Source: Catellatospora coxensis (GTDB lineage: Bacteria; Actinomycetota; Actinomycetes; Mycobacteriales; Micromonosporaceae). From it: a DNA stretch of 64,000 nucleotides. The number at the start of each line of letters is the position of its first letter. Positions within the stretch are counted from its first letter, which is position 1. The stretch spans positions 46,885-110,884 of the forward strand of contig NZ_BONI01000022.1 of assembly GCF_016862635.1 (NCBI RefSeq), in the 5' to 3' direction. A program made the position numbers and the translations under genes. This document shows, one piece after another, positions 45,222 to 54,483 of this stretch. Under the pieces are notes generated by a model. That model saw nothing but the letters and a program-made list of their open reading frames with translations. It was not told where the DNA came from and did no database searches.

Positions 45222-46405
45222 GGTGGGGGGCAGGGGCGGTGGATGGTGAAGGTGTCGGGCATGCGGAAGCTGAGGTTGTCGGGGCACCAGGGGGCGCGGA
45301 GGACCTCGGCGTCGCGGAGCAGGGGGGCGGTTTCGGCGACGACGACGGCGGCTTCCATGCGGGACAGTTGGGCGCCGACGCAGCGGTGCGCGCCCGCGCC
45401 GAAGGCCAGGTGGCGGCGGGAGCCGCGCTGGCCGGGTACGAAATCGTGCGGGTTCTCGGCGGCCGCGAGCCCGGCGCGGGCGAGCCAGAGCACGATGCTC
45501 GCGCCTCGGCGCACCGGGAAGCCGTCGAGCTCGGTGTCCCGGGCCGCCACCCGCCGCCAGGTCGGGATCGGTGGCACGAGCCGCAGGCCCTCCTCGACGA
45601 CGTCGTCCACCTCGACGGTGCCCCGGGCCAGCCCGTCCAGCACCGCGGACTCTCCGGTCAGCCGGTGCAGCAGCAGCGTGAGGAACTGCGACGTGGTCTC
45701 CTGACCGGCCACGAGCAGGAAGAACAGCGCCCCGACCGGGGTGTCCTTCGGCAGGCCCGCGGCGGCGGTATGGGCACGCAGCTCACCGACCATGCCGCCG
45801 GCCGTGGCCGCGAAGTCGCGCAGCACCGTGTGGAACCGGCCGACGGTCTCGGCCAGGACGAGCTGCCGGGGCGCGTCCAGCGGTGCCCAGAACAGCTCCA
45901 GCGCGGCCCGGGAGAACTCCTTGACCACGGCCGCCTCGGCCTCGGGCAGCTCGACGAGTTTCGCCAGCACCAGCAGGGGCAGGTCGGCGGCGAGGTCGGC
46001 GTACAGGTCGACGGCCTCCCCGGCGCGCAGCCGTGCGGCCAGGACCGCGACCCGGCGGCGGACCACGCCGGTCAGCCAGGGCCGCAGCGCCTCGACCCGG
46101 TCCGGGTGCAGGGCCCGCGCGGTGATCTCGCGGATCGCCGGATGGGAGGCGCCGCCGTTGTTGGCCAGCGTGGCGGGCAGCTTGAAGCCGTACGAGGCGA
46201 GCAGGCGCAGCGCGCTTACCGGCATCGGGCTGACCGCGTCGAGGGCGTTGTCGGGCCGGAAGGTGTCCGGGTCGGCCAGCACCCGTTTGACGAGCCGGTG
46301 CTCGCTGACGACGACGTGGGGGACCCCGACGGGGTCGGTCACCTCGACGGTCGCTCCGGACCGCCCGTCGTTGTCGAAAGGCTGGTCCCAGGTACGGAAC
46401 AGCAC
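45164..46405 (-). CDS. Cytochrome P450
   Basis: 413 residues from a GTG at 46405, chosen because TACGGT (minus strand, 46412-46417) lies 6 nt upstream; the frame can be extended to a TTG at 46420. The I-helix oxygen motif is FLLVAGQETTSQ, the K-helix ExxR is in EEGLRLVPP, and the heme loop is HLAFGAGAHRCVGAQLSR. The meander before the heme loop is shorter than usual. The final residues (GATLKDLAPWTARVAATR) are encoded by the repeat, beyond where P450s normally end (around TIHRP). Soluble monooxygenase, substrate unknown. The alcohol dehydrogenase upstream may act with it. Confidence 0.87.
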   Translation of the reverse strand: MLFRTWDQPFDNDGRSGATVEVTDPVGVPHVVVSEHRLVKRVLADPDTFRPDNALDAVSPMPVSALRLLASYGFKLPATLANNGGASHPAIREITARALHPDRVEALRPWLTGVVRRRVAVLAARLRAGEAVDLYADLAADLPLLVLAKLVELPEAEAAVVKEFSRAALELFWAPLDAPRQLVLAETVGRFHTVLRDFAATAGGMVGELRAHTAAAGLPKDTPVGALFFLLVAGQETTSQFLTLLLHRLTGESAVLDGLARGTVEVDDVVEEGLRLVPPIPTWRRVAARDTELDGFPVRRGASIVLWLARAGLAAAENPHDFVPGQRGSRRHLAFGAGAHRCVGAQLSRMEAAVVVAETAPLLRDAEVLRAPWCPDNLSFRMPDTFTIHRPCPPPGATLKDLAPWTARVAATR

Positions 46406-46438
46406 TCGGACACCGTACAAGGCGAAGTGAGGCAGCGT

Positions 46439-47482
46439 TCAGGCAAGGGCTTGCGGGGTGATGACGGTGATACCCGTCGGGGGAGCGTCGCCCATCGCGG
46501 TCAGCGCGGCGGGCACCGCGTCGAGCCCGATGGTGCGGGTGACCAGCGCGTCGGGGCGCAGCCGCTCGGACACCACGAGGTCGAGCATCGGCGGGTAGTC
46601 GGCGGCGGCCATACCGTGGCTGCCCAGGATCTCCAGCTCCCAGCCGATGACCCGGCCCATCGGCAGCTCGGGCGCGCCGTGCGGGAGCAGCCCGACCTGC
46701 ACGTGGCGGCCGCTGCGGCGCAGGCTCAGGATGGCCGCGTCGCAGGTCGCCGGGCTGCCCAGGGCGTCGAGGGTGAGGTGTGCCCCGCCGCCGGTCAGCT
46801 CGCGCACCGCCGCGACCGGGTCGGTCTCCCGGCTGTTCACGCAGGCCACAGCCCCGTGCTCGCGGGCCAGGTCGAGCGCGCCGGGGGAGACGTCGACGGC
46901 GACGACCCGCGCGCCGTACGCGGCGGCGATCATCACGGCCGACAGCCCCACGCCGCCGCAGCCGTACACGGCGACCCACTGCCCGGCGGCGACCCGCCCC
47001 TGCGCCACGACCGCGCGGTACGCGGTGGCGAACCGGCAGCCCAGCGCGGCCGCGGCGGCGTACGACAGCTGCTCGGGCAGGCCGACCAGGTTGAGGTCGG
47101 CGTGGTCGATCGCGACGTACTCGGCGAACGAGCCGCGGTGGGTGAACCCGGGCTGGGTCTGGTGCTCGCAGACCTGCGGCGCGCCCCGGCGGCACGGCTC
47201 GCAGCCGCCGCAGCCGCAGACGAACGGCACGGTCACCCGGTCGCCGACCCGCCAGCCGGTGACGTCCGCGCCGACGGCGTGCACGGTCCCGGCCAGCTCG
47301 TGGCCCGGCACGTGCGGGAACGCGGCGATGTCGGGGTCGTGGCCCATCCAGCCGTGCCAGTCGCTGCGGCACAGCCCGGTCGCCTCGACCTTGATCACGC
47401 AGCCGTGCGGCGGCGCGACCGGTTCGGGCAGCTCACGTACGTCGGGCTGCTGTCCGAAACCGTCGTAGGCCACCGCGCGCAC
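46439..47482 (-). CDS. Zinc-dependent alcohol dehydrogenase family protein
   Basis: 347 residues from a GTG at 47482, which has GGAGGGG five bases upstream. The catalytic zinc ligands are in ATGLCRSDWHGW and VPGHELAG. The structural zinc cysteines are in CGCGGCEPCRRGAPQVC. The NAD(P) motif is VYGCGGVGLSAVM. Medium-chain dehydrogenase acting on an unknown alcohol. It precedes the P450 by 33 bp in the same direction, so the two could be transcribed together, although the P450 seems to have its own promoter. Confidence 0.9.
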   Translation of the reverse strand: MRAVAYDGFGQQPDVRELPEPVAPPHGCVIKVEATGLCRSDWHGWMGHDPDIAAFPHVPGHELAGTVHAVGADVTGWRVGDRVTVPFVCGCGGCEPCRRGAPQVCEHQTQPGFTHRGSFAEYVAIDHADLNLVGLPEQLSYAAAAALGCRFATAYRAVVAQGRVAAGQWVAVYGCGGVGLSAVMIAAAYGARVVAVDVSPGALDLAREHGAVACVNSRETDPVAAVRELTGGGAHLTLDALGSPATCDAAILSLRRSGRHVQVGLLPHGAPELPMGRVIGWELEILGSHGMAAADYPPMLDLVVSERLRPDALVTRTIGLDAVPAALTAMGDAPPTGITVITPQALA

Positions 47483-47682
47483 AGGTTCCCCTCCCACCGG
47501 GCCGCGGCCGGTGCTCCGGCCACGGTGCCCAGCACACTACGTCGCGTCCCGGGCGACGGGTAGGTCCCGAGGGTGCGTCGCGACAGCGGCGGGCACGGCG
47601 ACCGGGCACCGCCCTTCGACATGCCTCGCCTGCGGGCACCTCGCGCACCGGTGGACCGTGTCCGCGCCGCCGGTGCCGTCCG

Positions 47683-49200
47683 CTATTCGCCCGCCGAGTA
47701 GGGCTCCGGGCGGCGGTACGCGACGCCGAGCGCGTCGAAGCGGCGCAGCATCACGTCGAGCCGCTGCCGGAAGTCGCCCAGCTCGGTCCGGGTGCCCCAG
47801 CCGGCTTCAGCGACCGCGGACAAACGCGGCAGCAGGTTGTACGCGGCCCGCCCGACCGTCGGCAGGTACTCGCCCCACAGGTTGCCCTGCACGCCGAGCA
47901 CCCGGTTGTCCCCGGCCGGCTCGCCGGGTTCGGGCTGGTAGGCGTACACCTTCTCCAGCGGCAGCAGCCCGCCGATGCTCACCGGCTCGCCGGGCGCGTC
48001 GGACTCGTAGTAGTCGAGGTAGACGTGCTCGCACGGGGTGGCGACGACGTCATGCCCGGCCCGCAGCGCCTCGATGACCTTGTCCTGGTGCCGCCACGCC
48101 ATGACCACGGCCTCGGCGGGCGCGCCCCGGCCGACCAGCTCGTCCCAGACCACGACCCGGCGGCCGTGCTCGCGGAGGTGCGCGGACAGTTCGGAGATCC
48201 ACCAGCCGAGCAGGTCCTCCGGATCGGTCAGCCCGAGCTCCTTCATGCGCGCCTGCGCGCCCGGGTTCGCCGACCACTCCGCGGGCGGCACCTCGTCGCC
48301 GCCGAGGTGGATCAGCGGGGACGGGAACACGTCGACCAGCTCGTCGAGCACGTCCTTCATGACGCGTACGGTGGCGTCGTCGCAGTTGAGCACCGTGTCG
48401 TAGATGCCCCAGCGGGTGCCGGTGGCCAGCTGCGTCCCGGGGTTGTTGCCCAGCTCGGGGTAGGCGGCGATGGCGGCGGTGGTGTGCCCCGGCAGGTCGA
48501 TCTCGGGCACGATCGTCACCCCGCGCCGGGCCGCGTACGCGACCAGCTCGCGCAGCTCGTCCTGGGTGTAGTGGCCGCCGTGCGGGGTGCGGTCGGCCTG
48601 CTTGATGTTCTCGTGGCCGATCGGCGACTCGTGCCGCCACGCGCCGACCTCGGTCAGCCGCGGGTGGCTCCTCACCTCGAACCGCCAGCCCTGGTCCTCG
48701 GTCAGGTGCAGGTGCAGCGTGTTCATGCGGTGCAGGGCGAGCAGGTCGACCACGGTACGCAGCCACGACACCGGCTGGTACCAGCGGCCGACGTCGATCA
48801 TGATGCCGCGCCACGGGTAGCGGGGCCGGTCCTCGATCTCGATGTACGGCAGGGTCCAGTCGATCCCGGTGACCGGCGTGGCGGCGTACGCCTGCGGGGG
48901 CAGCAGCTGGCGTAGCGCCTGCACGGCCCAGCGCAGCCCGGTGAGCGTGCCCGCGACGGCCCGCGCGCCCGTGCCGTCGACGGTGAGCCGGTAGCCCTCC
49001 TCGCCGAGGCCGGTCGTGTCGTCCAGGGCGAAGGCCAGCTCGGCGTCCTCGCCGCCGTCGGCCAGCGGCAGGCCGGTGGCCGGGCCGAGCAGTTCCCGGA
49101 GCAGGGCGGCGATCTCGGCCGGGGCGCTGACCGCGGTCTGCGGGGTGAGCGTCAGCCGTCCCTCGGCCGGTGCGTACGAGACGGGTTGCGGGATCAGCAC
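47683..49200 (-). CDS. Beta-N-acetylhexosaminidase, family GH20
   Basis: 505 residues from a GTG at 49200 with GGAGGAG five bases upstream. No signal peptide, so it is probably cytosolic and acts on imported oligosaccharides. The small GH20b-like N-terminal domain leads to the catalytic barrel: HLHLTEDQGWRFEVRSH, and the catalytic Asp-Glu pair in IHLGGDEVPPAEW. Later Trp motifs (ISELSAHLREHG, VVMAWRHQD) complete the substrate pocket. It removes terminal GlcNAc or GalNAc. Its upstream region carries a TTAGAAAACGATTTCT operator, so it is likely under the LacI-type regulator encoded at 52451. Confidence 0.92.
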   Translation of the reverse strand: MLIPQPVSYAPAEGRLTLTPQTAVSAPAEIAALLRELLGPATGLPLADGGEDAELAFALDDTTGLGEEGYRLTVDGTGARAVAGTLTGLRWAVQALRQLLPPQAYAATPVTGIDWTLPYIEIEDRPRYPWRGIMIDVGRWYQPVSWLRTVVDLLALHRMNTLHLHLTEDQGWRFEVRSHPRLTEVGAWRHESPIGHENIKQADRTPHGGHYTQDELRELVAYAARRGVTIVPEIDLPGHTTAAIAAYPELGNNPGTQLATGTRWGIYDTVLNCDDATVRVMKDVLDELVDVFPSPLIHLGGDEVPPAEWSANPGAQARMKELGLTDPEDLLGWWISELSAHLREHGRRVVVWDELVGRGAPAEAVVMAWRHQDKVIEALRAGHDVVATPCEHVYLDYYESDAPGEPVSIGGLLPLEKVYAYQPEPGEPAGDNRVLGVQGNLWGEYLPTVGRAAYNLLPRLSAVAEAGWGTRTELGDFRQRLDVMLRRFDALGVAYRRPEPYSAGE

Positions 49201-49234
49201 GGCGGCTCCTCCGGACGGCGGCGCGGTCACTGCC

Positions 49235-49437
49235 TTAGAAAACGATTTCTGGAACAACCCTTCGACCGTAGTACAGCTTCTTAACAGTAGTCAAGATCCA
49301 CAACGGACAGGTCGCCGCTGTCGGGCAATGGTCAGCGATGGTTTGCCCGGCAGTGGTGGATAACGTTTTCCGACTTCTCTTGTGTGGCCGAGAGTGCATG
49401 CCCTATCTTCTGCGTCATCAATCGGGGAAACGGTTAC
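49235..49437. promoter_or_regulatory. Divergent regulatory region with three LacI-like operator candidates
   Basis: Between the divergent GH20 and PL8 genes. The sites are TTAGAAAACGATTTCT (49235-49250), GGATAACGTTTTCC (49358-49371) and GGAAACGGTTACG (49425-49437). The first shares TTAGAAAACG with a site upstream of the sugar-binding protein gene (56891-56906, minus strand). All have a central CG or NCG flanked by A and T runs, typical of LacI-family operators. Confidence 0.55.
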
Positions 49438-49475
49438 GTAGGTCCGCTGTAGTACTGACGTAAAGAGGATGGCCC

Positions 49476-52361
49476 ATGCACCTGTCCCGCCGTCACCTGC
49501 TCCAGGCCGGCAGCGCCTCCGCCCTCGGCGCGCTGACCCTGCCCCTGCTCCCGGCCGGCCCGGTGTACGCCGCGGACGAGTTCGACACCCTGCGGCTGCG
49601 GTATCGCGACAGCATCACCGGCACCGGGTTCAACCCGGCCGTCGAGCCCTACGCCTCACGCCTGGCCGTGATCGGCGAGCTGGCGACCCAGCGCCGGGCC
49701 ACGATGACCCCGGGAGGCGCGGCGCTGTGGCCGGACCTGCCGCTCGACGTGTCCTCGTCGGTCACCGGCAGCTACTCCCGCCTGCGCGCCATGGCCCTGG
49801 CCTGGGCACAGCCGGGCACCGGGCTCACCGGCGACGCGACCTTGCTCGGCGAGGTCATCAACGGGCTCGACTACCTGCACACCAAGGTCTTCAAGCCGTC
49901 GACCGCCTGGTTCGGCAACTGGTGGGACTGGAACATCGGCACGCCGCAGACGCTGCTGGACATCATGGCGCTGGTCTACGACCATCTGACCGCGACCCGG
50001 ATCACCGACTGGCTGGCCGCCGTCGACACCTTCACCCCGGCGGTGGCGCCGCTGCTCAACGGCGGGGCGAGCACCGGCGCGAACCGCTCCGACGTGTGCC
50101 TCGTGGTGGTGCGGCGCGGCATCCTCGGCAAGAACGCCGCGAAGATCGCCGCCGGGCGGGACGGCCTCTCCCCGATCTTCGGGTACGTGCGCACCGGCGA
50201 CGGCTACTACGAGGACGGCTCCTTCATCCAGCACAGCGTGGTGCCGTACCAGGGCACCTACGGCGCGGCGCTGCTGTCCGGGCTGGCGGGCCTGTTCGGG
50301 CTGCTGGCCGGCTCGACCTGGGCGGTGAGCGACCCGAACCGGCAGCTCGCGTTCGACGCGATGACCCGCTCCTGGGCCCCGTTCCTCTACAACGGGCTGG
50401 TCATGGACTGCGTCAGCGGGCGGGGCGTCAGCCGCGGCCTGTCCGTGCAGGACCCGCTCGGCATCCAGGGCGACGACCACGTGCGCGGCCACGGCATCGT
50501 CGCGAGCTTCGTGCGGATGGCCGACGCCGCGTCCCCGGCCGAGGCGGCCCTGTGGCGGGGCATGGTCAAGGGCTGGATCCAGCGCGAGTACTGGGGCAAC
50601 CTCGCCGACGACCAGACGCTGGGCGTGCCCACGCTGGCCGCCTGCCTGGCGATCCGCGACAGCGCCGCGGTCGCCGCGGTGGCCGAGCCGGTGAACCACC
50701 GCCTGCTCGCCGCCCAGGACCAGGCTGTGCACCGCCGCGCGGGCTGGGCCGCCTCGATCGCCATGTGCTCCCAGCGCACCACCTACTACGAGACCGGCAA
50801 CGGCGAGCACCTCAAGGGCTGGCACACCAACAACGGCATGCTGTCGTACTGGGGCTCGACCTGGGGCAACGGGCAGTACTCGGACGCGTTCTGGCCGACC
50901 GTCGACCCGTACCGGCTGCCCGGCACGACGGTGTCGAAGAAGGCCCTCGCCGACGGCGCGGGCGGCACGTGGGGCGCGCCCGACCCCGGCACCACCTGGG
51001 TCGGCGGCGCGACCGACGGCGTCTTCGCCGCGCTCGGCCAGGACACCCGCGGGCTGGAGTCCACGCTGCAGGCCAGGAAGTCCTGGTTCTGCCTCGACGA
51101 CGGCATCGTCTGCCTCGGCGCGGGCATCAGCAGCTCCGACGGCGTCGCGGTCGAGACGATCGTGGACAACCGCAACCTCGGCGGCGGCACCGGCAGCCAG
51201 CAGCTGCACATCAACGGGACCGCGCAGCTCGCGTCGCCCGGCGCGGCCACCTTCACCGGCGTGAACTGGGCGCACAACTCCTTCGCCGGGATCGTCTTCC
51301 CCGGCGGCGCGACGGTCAAGGCGCTGCGCGAGTCCCGCTCCGGCAGCTGGTCGCAGATCAACACCGGCGGCACCACCGAGGTGCTGACCCGCAAGTACCT
51401 CACGCTGTACGTCGACCACGGCGTCAACCCGGCGGCCGCTTCGTACGCCTACCACCTGCTGCCGGGCGCGGACACCACGACGACCGCGAACCGGGCCGCC
51501 ACCCCGACCGTGACCGTGCTCGCGAACACCTCGACCGTGCAGGCGATCGCCGACAGCGCGACGGGCGTGACGGCCGCGAACTTCTTCGCCGCGGGCACGG
51601 CCGGGCCGATCACCGTCAGCGCCCCCTGCTCCGTGCTGCTGCGCGAGTCCGGCGGGCAGCTCAAGGTGAGCGTCGCCGACCCCACCCGCACCGCCACCAC
51701 GGTCACCGTCACCATCGCCCGCAGCGGTTACGGCACCGCCTCCGGCGACGGGCGGATCAGCGTCACCGGCCTCAACCCGATCAAGCTGGTCGTCGAGGTC
51801 GGCGGCGCGCTCGGCGGCTCGCGGACCATCACCTTCGGCACCGGCGCGACCGTCACCGGCGGGCAGCACCTGAGCCTGCCGCCCACCGCCGACGCGCACG
51901 TCCGCGACGGCGGCTACGCGACCACCAACTACAACGGCACCACGCTGGAAGTGAAGAACGACGGCGTCGGGTACGCCCGCAAGGCCTTCCTCAAGTTCGA
52001 CCTCACCACGCTGCCCGCCGCGCCGAAGCGGGCCGTGCTCTGGGTCAGCGGCTACACCGCCGACTCCGTCGGCACCCACACCGGCATCAGCGCGTACGCC
52101 GTCGCCGCCGACGGCTGGACCGAGAGCGGGGTCACCTGGAACACCGCGCCCGCGCTGGGCGCACACCTGTCCACGTCCCCGCTGTGCCAGGTCGCCGACT
52201 GGATCCCGCTGGACGTCACCTCGTTCGTGCAGGCGCAGTACGCGGGCGACAAGACCGCGACCGTCGGGCTGTGGCAGGCGGCGACCGGCCGCGCGACGGT
52301 GCTCAACAGCCGGACGAACGCCACCCGGCCCGCTTTCCTGCAGGTGGTCACCGGCCCGTGA
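49476..52361 (+). CDS. Secreted polysaccharide lyase family 8 (hyaluronate/chondroitin/xanthan lyase type)
   Basis: 961 residues. A Tat signal peptide (SRRHLLQAG, cleavage after VYA near residue 32) precedes an alpha/alpha-toroid with the aromatic patch FGNWWDWNIG. The catalytic triad is N203 (TGANRSD), H253 and Y262 (FIQHSVVPYQGTYG); the spacing (50 and 9) is the same as in pneumococcal hyaluronate lyase. Beta-sandwich domains follow. The last 170 residues (LPPTADAHVRDGGYATTNYN onward) form a DNRLRE-type carbohydrate-binding module. It releases unsaturated disaccharides by elimination. Hyaluronan, chondroitin or xanthan cannot be told apart from sequence. Confidence 0.92.
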   Translation: MHLSRRHLLQAGSASALGALTLPLLPAGPVYAADEFDTLRLRYRDSITGTGFNPAVEPYASRLAVIGELATQRRATMTPGGAALWPDLPLDVSSSVTGSYSRLRAMALAWAQPGTGLTGDATLLGEVINGLDYLHTKVFKPSTAWFGNWWDWNIGTPQTLLDIMALVYDHLTATRITDWLAAVDTFTPAVAPLLNGGASTGANRSDVCLVVVRRGILGKNAAKIAAGRDGLSPIFGYVRTGDGYYEDGSFIQHSVVPYQGTYGAALLSGLAGLFGLLAGSTWAVSDPNRQLAFDAMTRSWAPFLYNGLVMDCVSGRGVSRGLSVQDPLGIQGDDHVRGHGIVASFVRMADAASPAEAALWRGMVKGWIQREYWGNLADDQTLGVPTLAACLAIRDSAAVAAVAEPVNHRLLAAQDQAVHRRAGWAASIAMCSQRTTYYETGNGEHLKGWHTNNGMLSYWGSTWGNGQYSDAFWPTVDPYRLPGTTVSKKALADGAGGTWGAPDPGTTWVGGATDGVFAALGQDTRGLESTLQARKSWFCLDDGIVCLGAGISSSDGVAVETIVDNRNLGGGTGSQQLHINGTAQLASPGAATFTGVNWAHNSFAGIVFPGGATVKALRESRSGSWSQINTGGTTEVLTRKYLTLYVDHGVNPAAASYAYHLLPGADTTTTANRAATPTVTVLANTSTVQAIADSATGVTAANFFAAGTAGPITVSAPCSVLLRESGGQLKVSVADPTRTATTVTVTIARSGYGTASGDGRISVTGLNPIKLVVEVGGALGGSRTITFGTGATVTGGQHLSLPPTADAHVRDGGYATTNYNGTTLEVKNDGVGYARKAFLKFDLTTLPAAPKRAVLWVSGYTADSVGTHTGISAYAVAADGWTESGVTWNTAPALGAHLSTSPLCQVADWIPLDVTSFVQAQYAGDKTATVGLWQAATGRATVLNSRTNATRPAFLQVVTGP

Positions 52362-52373
52362 CCCGGCGTGGAC

Positions 52374-52441
52374 AGAAGGGATGAGGACGCGTAGGGTAAA
52401 CGCTTTCTAGAATCGTTTCCCCTGCTCGTCCTCATCCTTCT
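52374..52441. promoter_or_regulatory. Inverted repeat enclosing two LacI-like operators, upstream of the LacI gene
   Basis: AGAAGG(G)ATGAGGACG (52374-52389) pairs with CGTCCTCATCCTTCT (52427-52441). The loop holds GTAAACGCTTTC (52396-52407) and AGAATCGTTTCC (52409-52420), both like the other LacI-type sites in this locus. It could terminate the PL8 transcript and serve as autoregulatory operator for the LacI gene. Confidence 0.55.
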
Positions 52442-52450
52442 GGGGTTCCT

Positions 52451-53485
52451 ATGAACAAGCGGCCCACCATTCGCGACGTCGCGGCGATGGCCGGGGTGTC
52501 GGTGGCGACCGTGTCCCGGGTGCTCTCCGGCGACTACCCCGTCGCCAACGCCACCCGCACCAAGGTCCAGCGCGCCGTCCGGGAGCTGGACTACGTCGTC
52601 AACGCCCACGCGCGGGCGCTGTCCGGTGCCACCTCCAACGTGGTCGCCCTGGTCATGTACGACGTGGTGACCCCGTTCTTCGCGTTCATCGCCTCGGGGG
52701 TGGAATACCAGGCCACCGAGTCCGACCGGCTCTGCCTGGTGTGCACCACGCACGGCGACCCGGACCGCGAGCTGGAGATCGTCAAACTGATGCGCGAGCA
52801 GCACGCCGACGCGGTCATCCTGGTCGGCGGCGTGAACATGACCGACGACTACCGCGAGCGCATGTACCGCTACGCCAAGGGCCTGGAGGACGCGGGCAGC
52901 CGCCTGGTGCTCTGCGGCCGCCCGTCGCTCGGCCCGGACTTCCCGGCCATCACCGTCGAGTACGACAACGCCGGCGGCGCCTTCTCGGCCACCAGCCACC
53001 TGCTCTCCTCCGGCCACCGCCGCATCGCCATGCTGGGCGGCCCGATCGGCAACACCACCTTCGACGCCCGCCTCGACGGCTACCGCCGCGCCCTGGAGGC
53101 GTTCCGGGTCCCCGTCGACCCGGCGCTGATCACCCACGGCGACATGAGCCAGGACTCCGGCTTCCGCCAGGTCCAGCGCCTGCTGGCCGACGGCGTCGAG
53201 TTCACCGCCGTCTTCGCCGCCAACGACTTCGTCGCCGCGGGTGCGATGCGGGCGCTACGCGCGGCGGGCAAGTCGGTCCCGGACGACGTCTCCGTCATCG
53301 GCTACGACGACACCCCGTTCGCCCCCGAACTCACCCCGGCCCTGACCAGCGTCCACCTCCCGCACGAGGAACTCGGCCGCACCGCCGTCAAGCTCGCCCT
53401 GCAGCGCGGCGAAGGCTCCGCCCGCCAGCACGTCATGCTCGGCACCCACATCGCCATGCGCGACTCCGTCCGCCCCCTCATCTGA
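52451..53485 (+). CDS. LacI-family transcriptional regulator of the glycan locus
   Basis: 344 residues. The HTH is RPTIRDVAAMAGVSVATVSR, then VLSGDYPVANATRTKVQ, with the hinge helix NAHARALSGATS. The ligand domain has the usual periplasmic-binding pattern (YDVVTPFFAFIASGVEYQAT, ADAVILVGGVN, GHRRIAMLGGP, VFAANDFVAAGAMRALRAAG). It sits centrally between GH20/PL8 and the ABC importer, all with similar AAACG-type operators, so it probably represses the locus until a degradation product binds. Confidence 0.9.
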   Translation: MNKRPTIRDVAAMAGVSVATVSRVLSGDYPVANATRTKVQRAVRELDYVVNAHARALSGATSNVVALVMYDVVTPFFAFIASGVEYQATESDRLCLVCTTHGDPDRELEIVKLMREQHADAVILVGGVNMTDDYRERMYRYAKGLEDAGSRLVLCGRPSLGPDFPAITVEYDNAGGAFSATSHLLSSGHRRIAMLGGPIGNTTFDARLDGYRRALEAFRVPVDPALITHGDMSQDSGFRQVQRLLADGVEFTAVFAANDFVAAGAMRALRAAGKSVPDDVSVIGYDDTPFAPELTPALTSVHLPHEELGRTAVKLALQRGEGSARQHVMLGTHIAMRDSVRPLI

Positions 53486-53494
53486 GGAGCAAGG

Positions 53495-53537
53495 AAGGGC
53501 ACCTTCACAACGCTCCGCGTTGTAGAAGGTGCCCTTC
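53495..53537. terminator. Bidirectional hairpin terminator
   Basis: AAGGGCACCTTCACAACGC pairs with GCGTTGTAGAAGGTGCCCTT with one bulged base. It lies between the LacI gene and the convergent permease. The flanking GCAAGGAAGGGCA also occurs after the RibD-C gene (28571-28584, minus strand). Confidence 0.75.
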
Positions 53538-53562
53538 TTAACTCTTCAGGGGCTGTGAGCTC

Positions 53563-54483
53563 CTACTTCACCGCCCCGGCCGTGAGGCCGGCCTTCCAGT
53601 AGCGCTGGAGGCTGAAGAACGCCACGATCAGCGGCAGGATCGCGACCAGCGAACCCGTCATCAGCAGCGGGTAGTACAGGTCCTGGTCGGTGTTGATCAG
53701 CTGACGCCACATGAACAGGCCCAGCCCCACCGGGTACAGCTGGTGGTCGGACAGCATCAGCAGCGGCATGAAGAAGGCGTTCCAGCCGCCGGTGAAGCCG
53801 AACAGGAACAGCGTCGCGAACGCCGGGCGCAGCAGCGGGAACGCGATCTGCCAGAACGTGCGCAGCTCGCCCGCGCCGTCGACCCGGGTGGCCTCCAGCA
53901 GCTCGTCCGGCACGTACGCCGAGCTGAACACCCGGCCCAGGTAGACCCCGAACGGGCTGGCCAGGCCGGGCAGGAACACGCCCCAGAAGCTGTTGGTCAG
54001 CCCCAGGTCCGAGGCCATCAGGTACAGCGGCACCGTGGTCACCGCCGCGGGCACCAGCACACCGAGCAGCACCAGCCCGAACCAGCGCTCCTTGCCCGGG
54101 AACCGGAACTTGTCGAAGGCGTACCCGGCCAGGACCGAGATCAGCGAGCTGGCCAGCGCGCCGACCCCGGCGTACAGGAAGCTGTTGAGCAGCCAGCGCA
54201 GGAACAGCCCGTCGCCGAACGTGAACAGCTCGACCAGGTTCTCCCACAGCCGCACCCGGGCGAACTCGAACCCGCCGGTGGAGTACAGGTCGGCGTAGCC
54301 CTTCGTCGCGGCGATGACCAGCCAGGTCAGCGGCAGGACGGTCCACAGCATGGCGGCGACCAGCACACCGTTGACGACGCCCTTCGACAGCAGCGGCGAG
54401 GCCGGGCGGGTGCGCCGGGGCGGGGCGGCCCGGCCGGCGGCGGCCGCGGGCTCGGGCCGGGTCAGGGTCTGCGCGGTGCTCAC
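53563..54483 (-). CDS. Carbohydrate ABC transporter permease (MalG type)
   Basis: 306 residues from a GTG at 54483 that overlaps the stop of the first permease (GTGA). It has six predicted membrane helices (VVNGVLVAAMLWTVLPLTWL, ALASSLISVLAGYAFDKFRF and others) and the EAA loop LLEATRVDGAGELRTFWQIA, then FPLLRP. Third gene of the binding protein-permease-permease operon. No ATPase gene is nearby; a shared MsiK-like ATPase elsewhere is likely. Confidence 0.93.
   Translation of the reverse strand: MSTAQTLTRPEPAAAAGRAAPPRRTRPASPLLSKGVVNGVLVAAMLWTVLPLTWLVIAATKGYADLYSTGGFEFARVRLWENLVELFTFGDGLFLRWLLNSFLYAGVGALASSLISVLAGYAFDKFRFPGKERWFGLVLLGVLVPAAVTTVPLYLMASDLGLTNSFWGVFLPGLASPFGVYLGRVFSSAYVPDELLEATRVDGAGELRTFWQIAFPLLRPAFATLFLFGFTGGWNAFFMPLLMLSDHQLYPVGLGLFMWRQLINTDQDLYYPLLMTGSLVAILPLIVAFFSLQRYWKAGLTAGAVK

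Noticed and set aside
47511..48077. Plus-strand frame containing a CxxC-like TCLACGHLAHRW segment between the dehydrogenase and GH20 genes
   Set aside because: Only the short intergenic part looks at all protein-like; the rest is antisense to GH20, and there is no start or ribosome-binding site near the motif.
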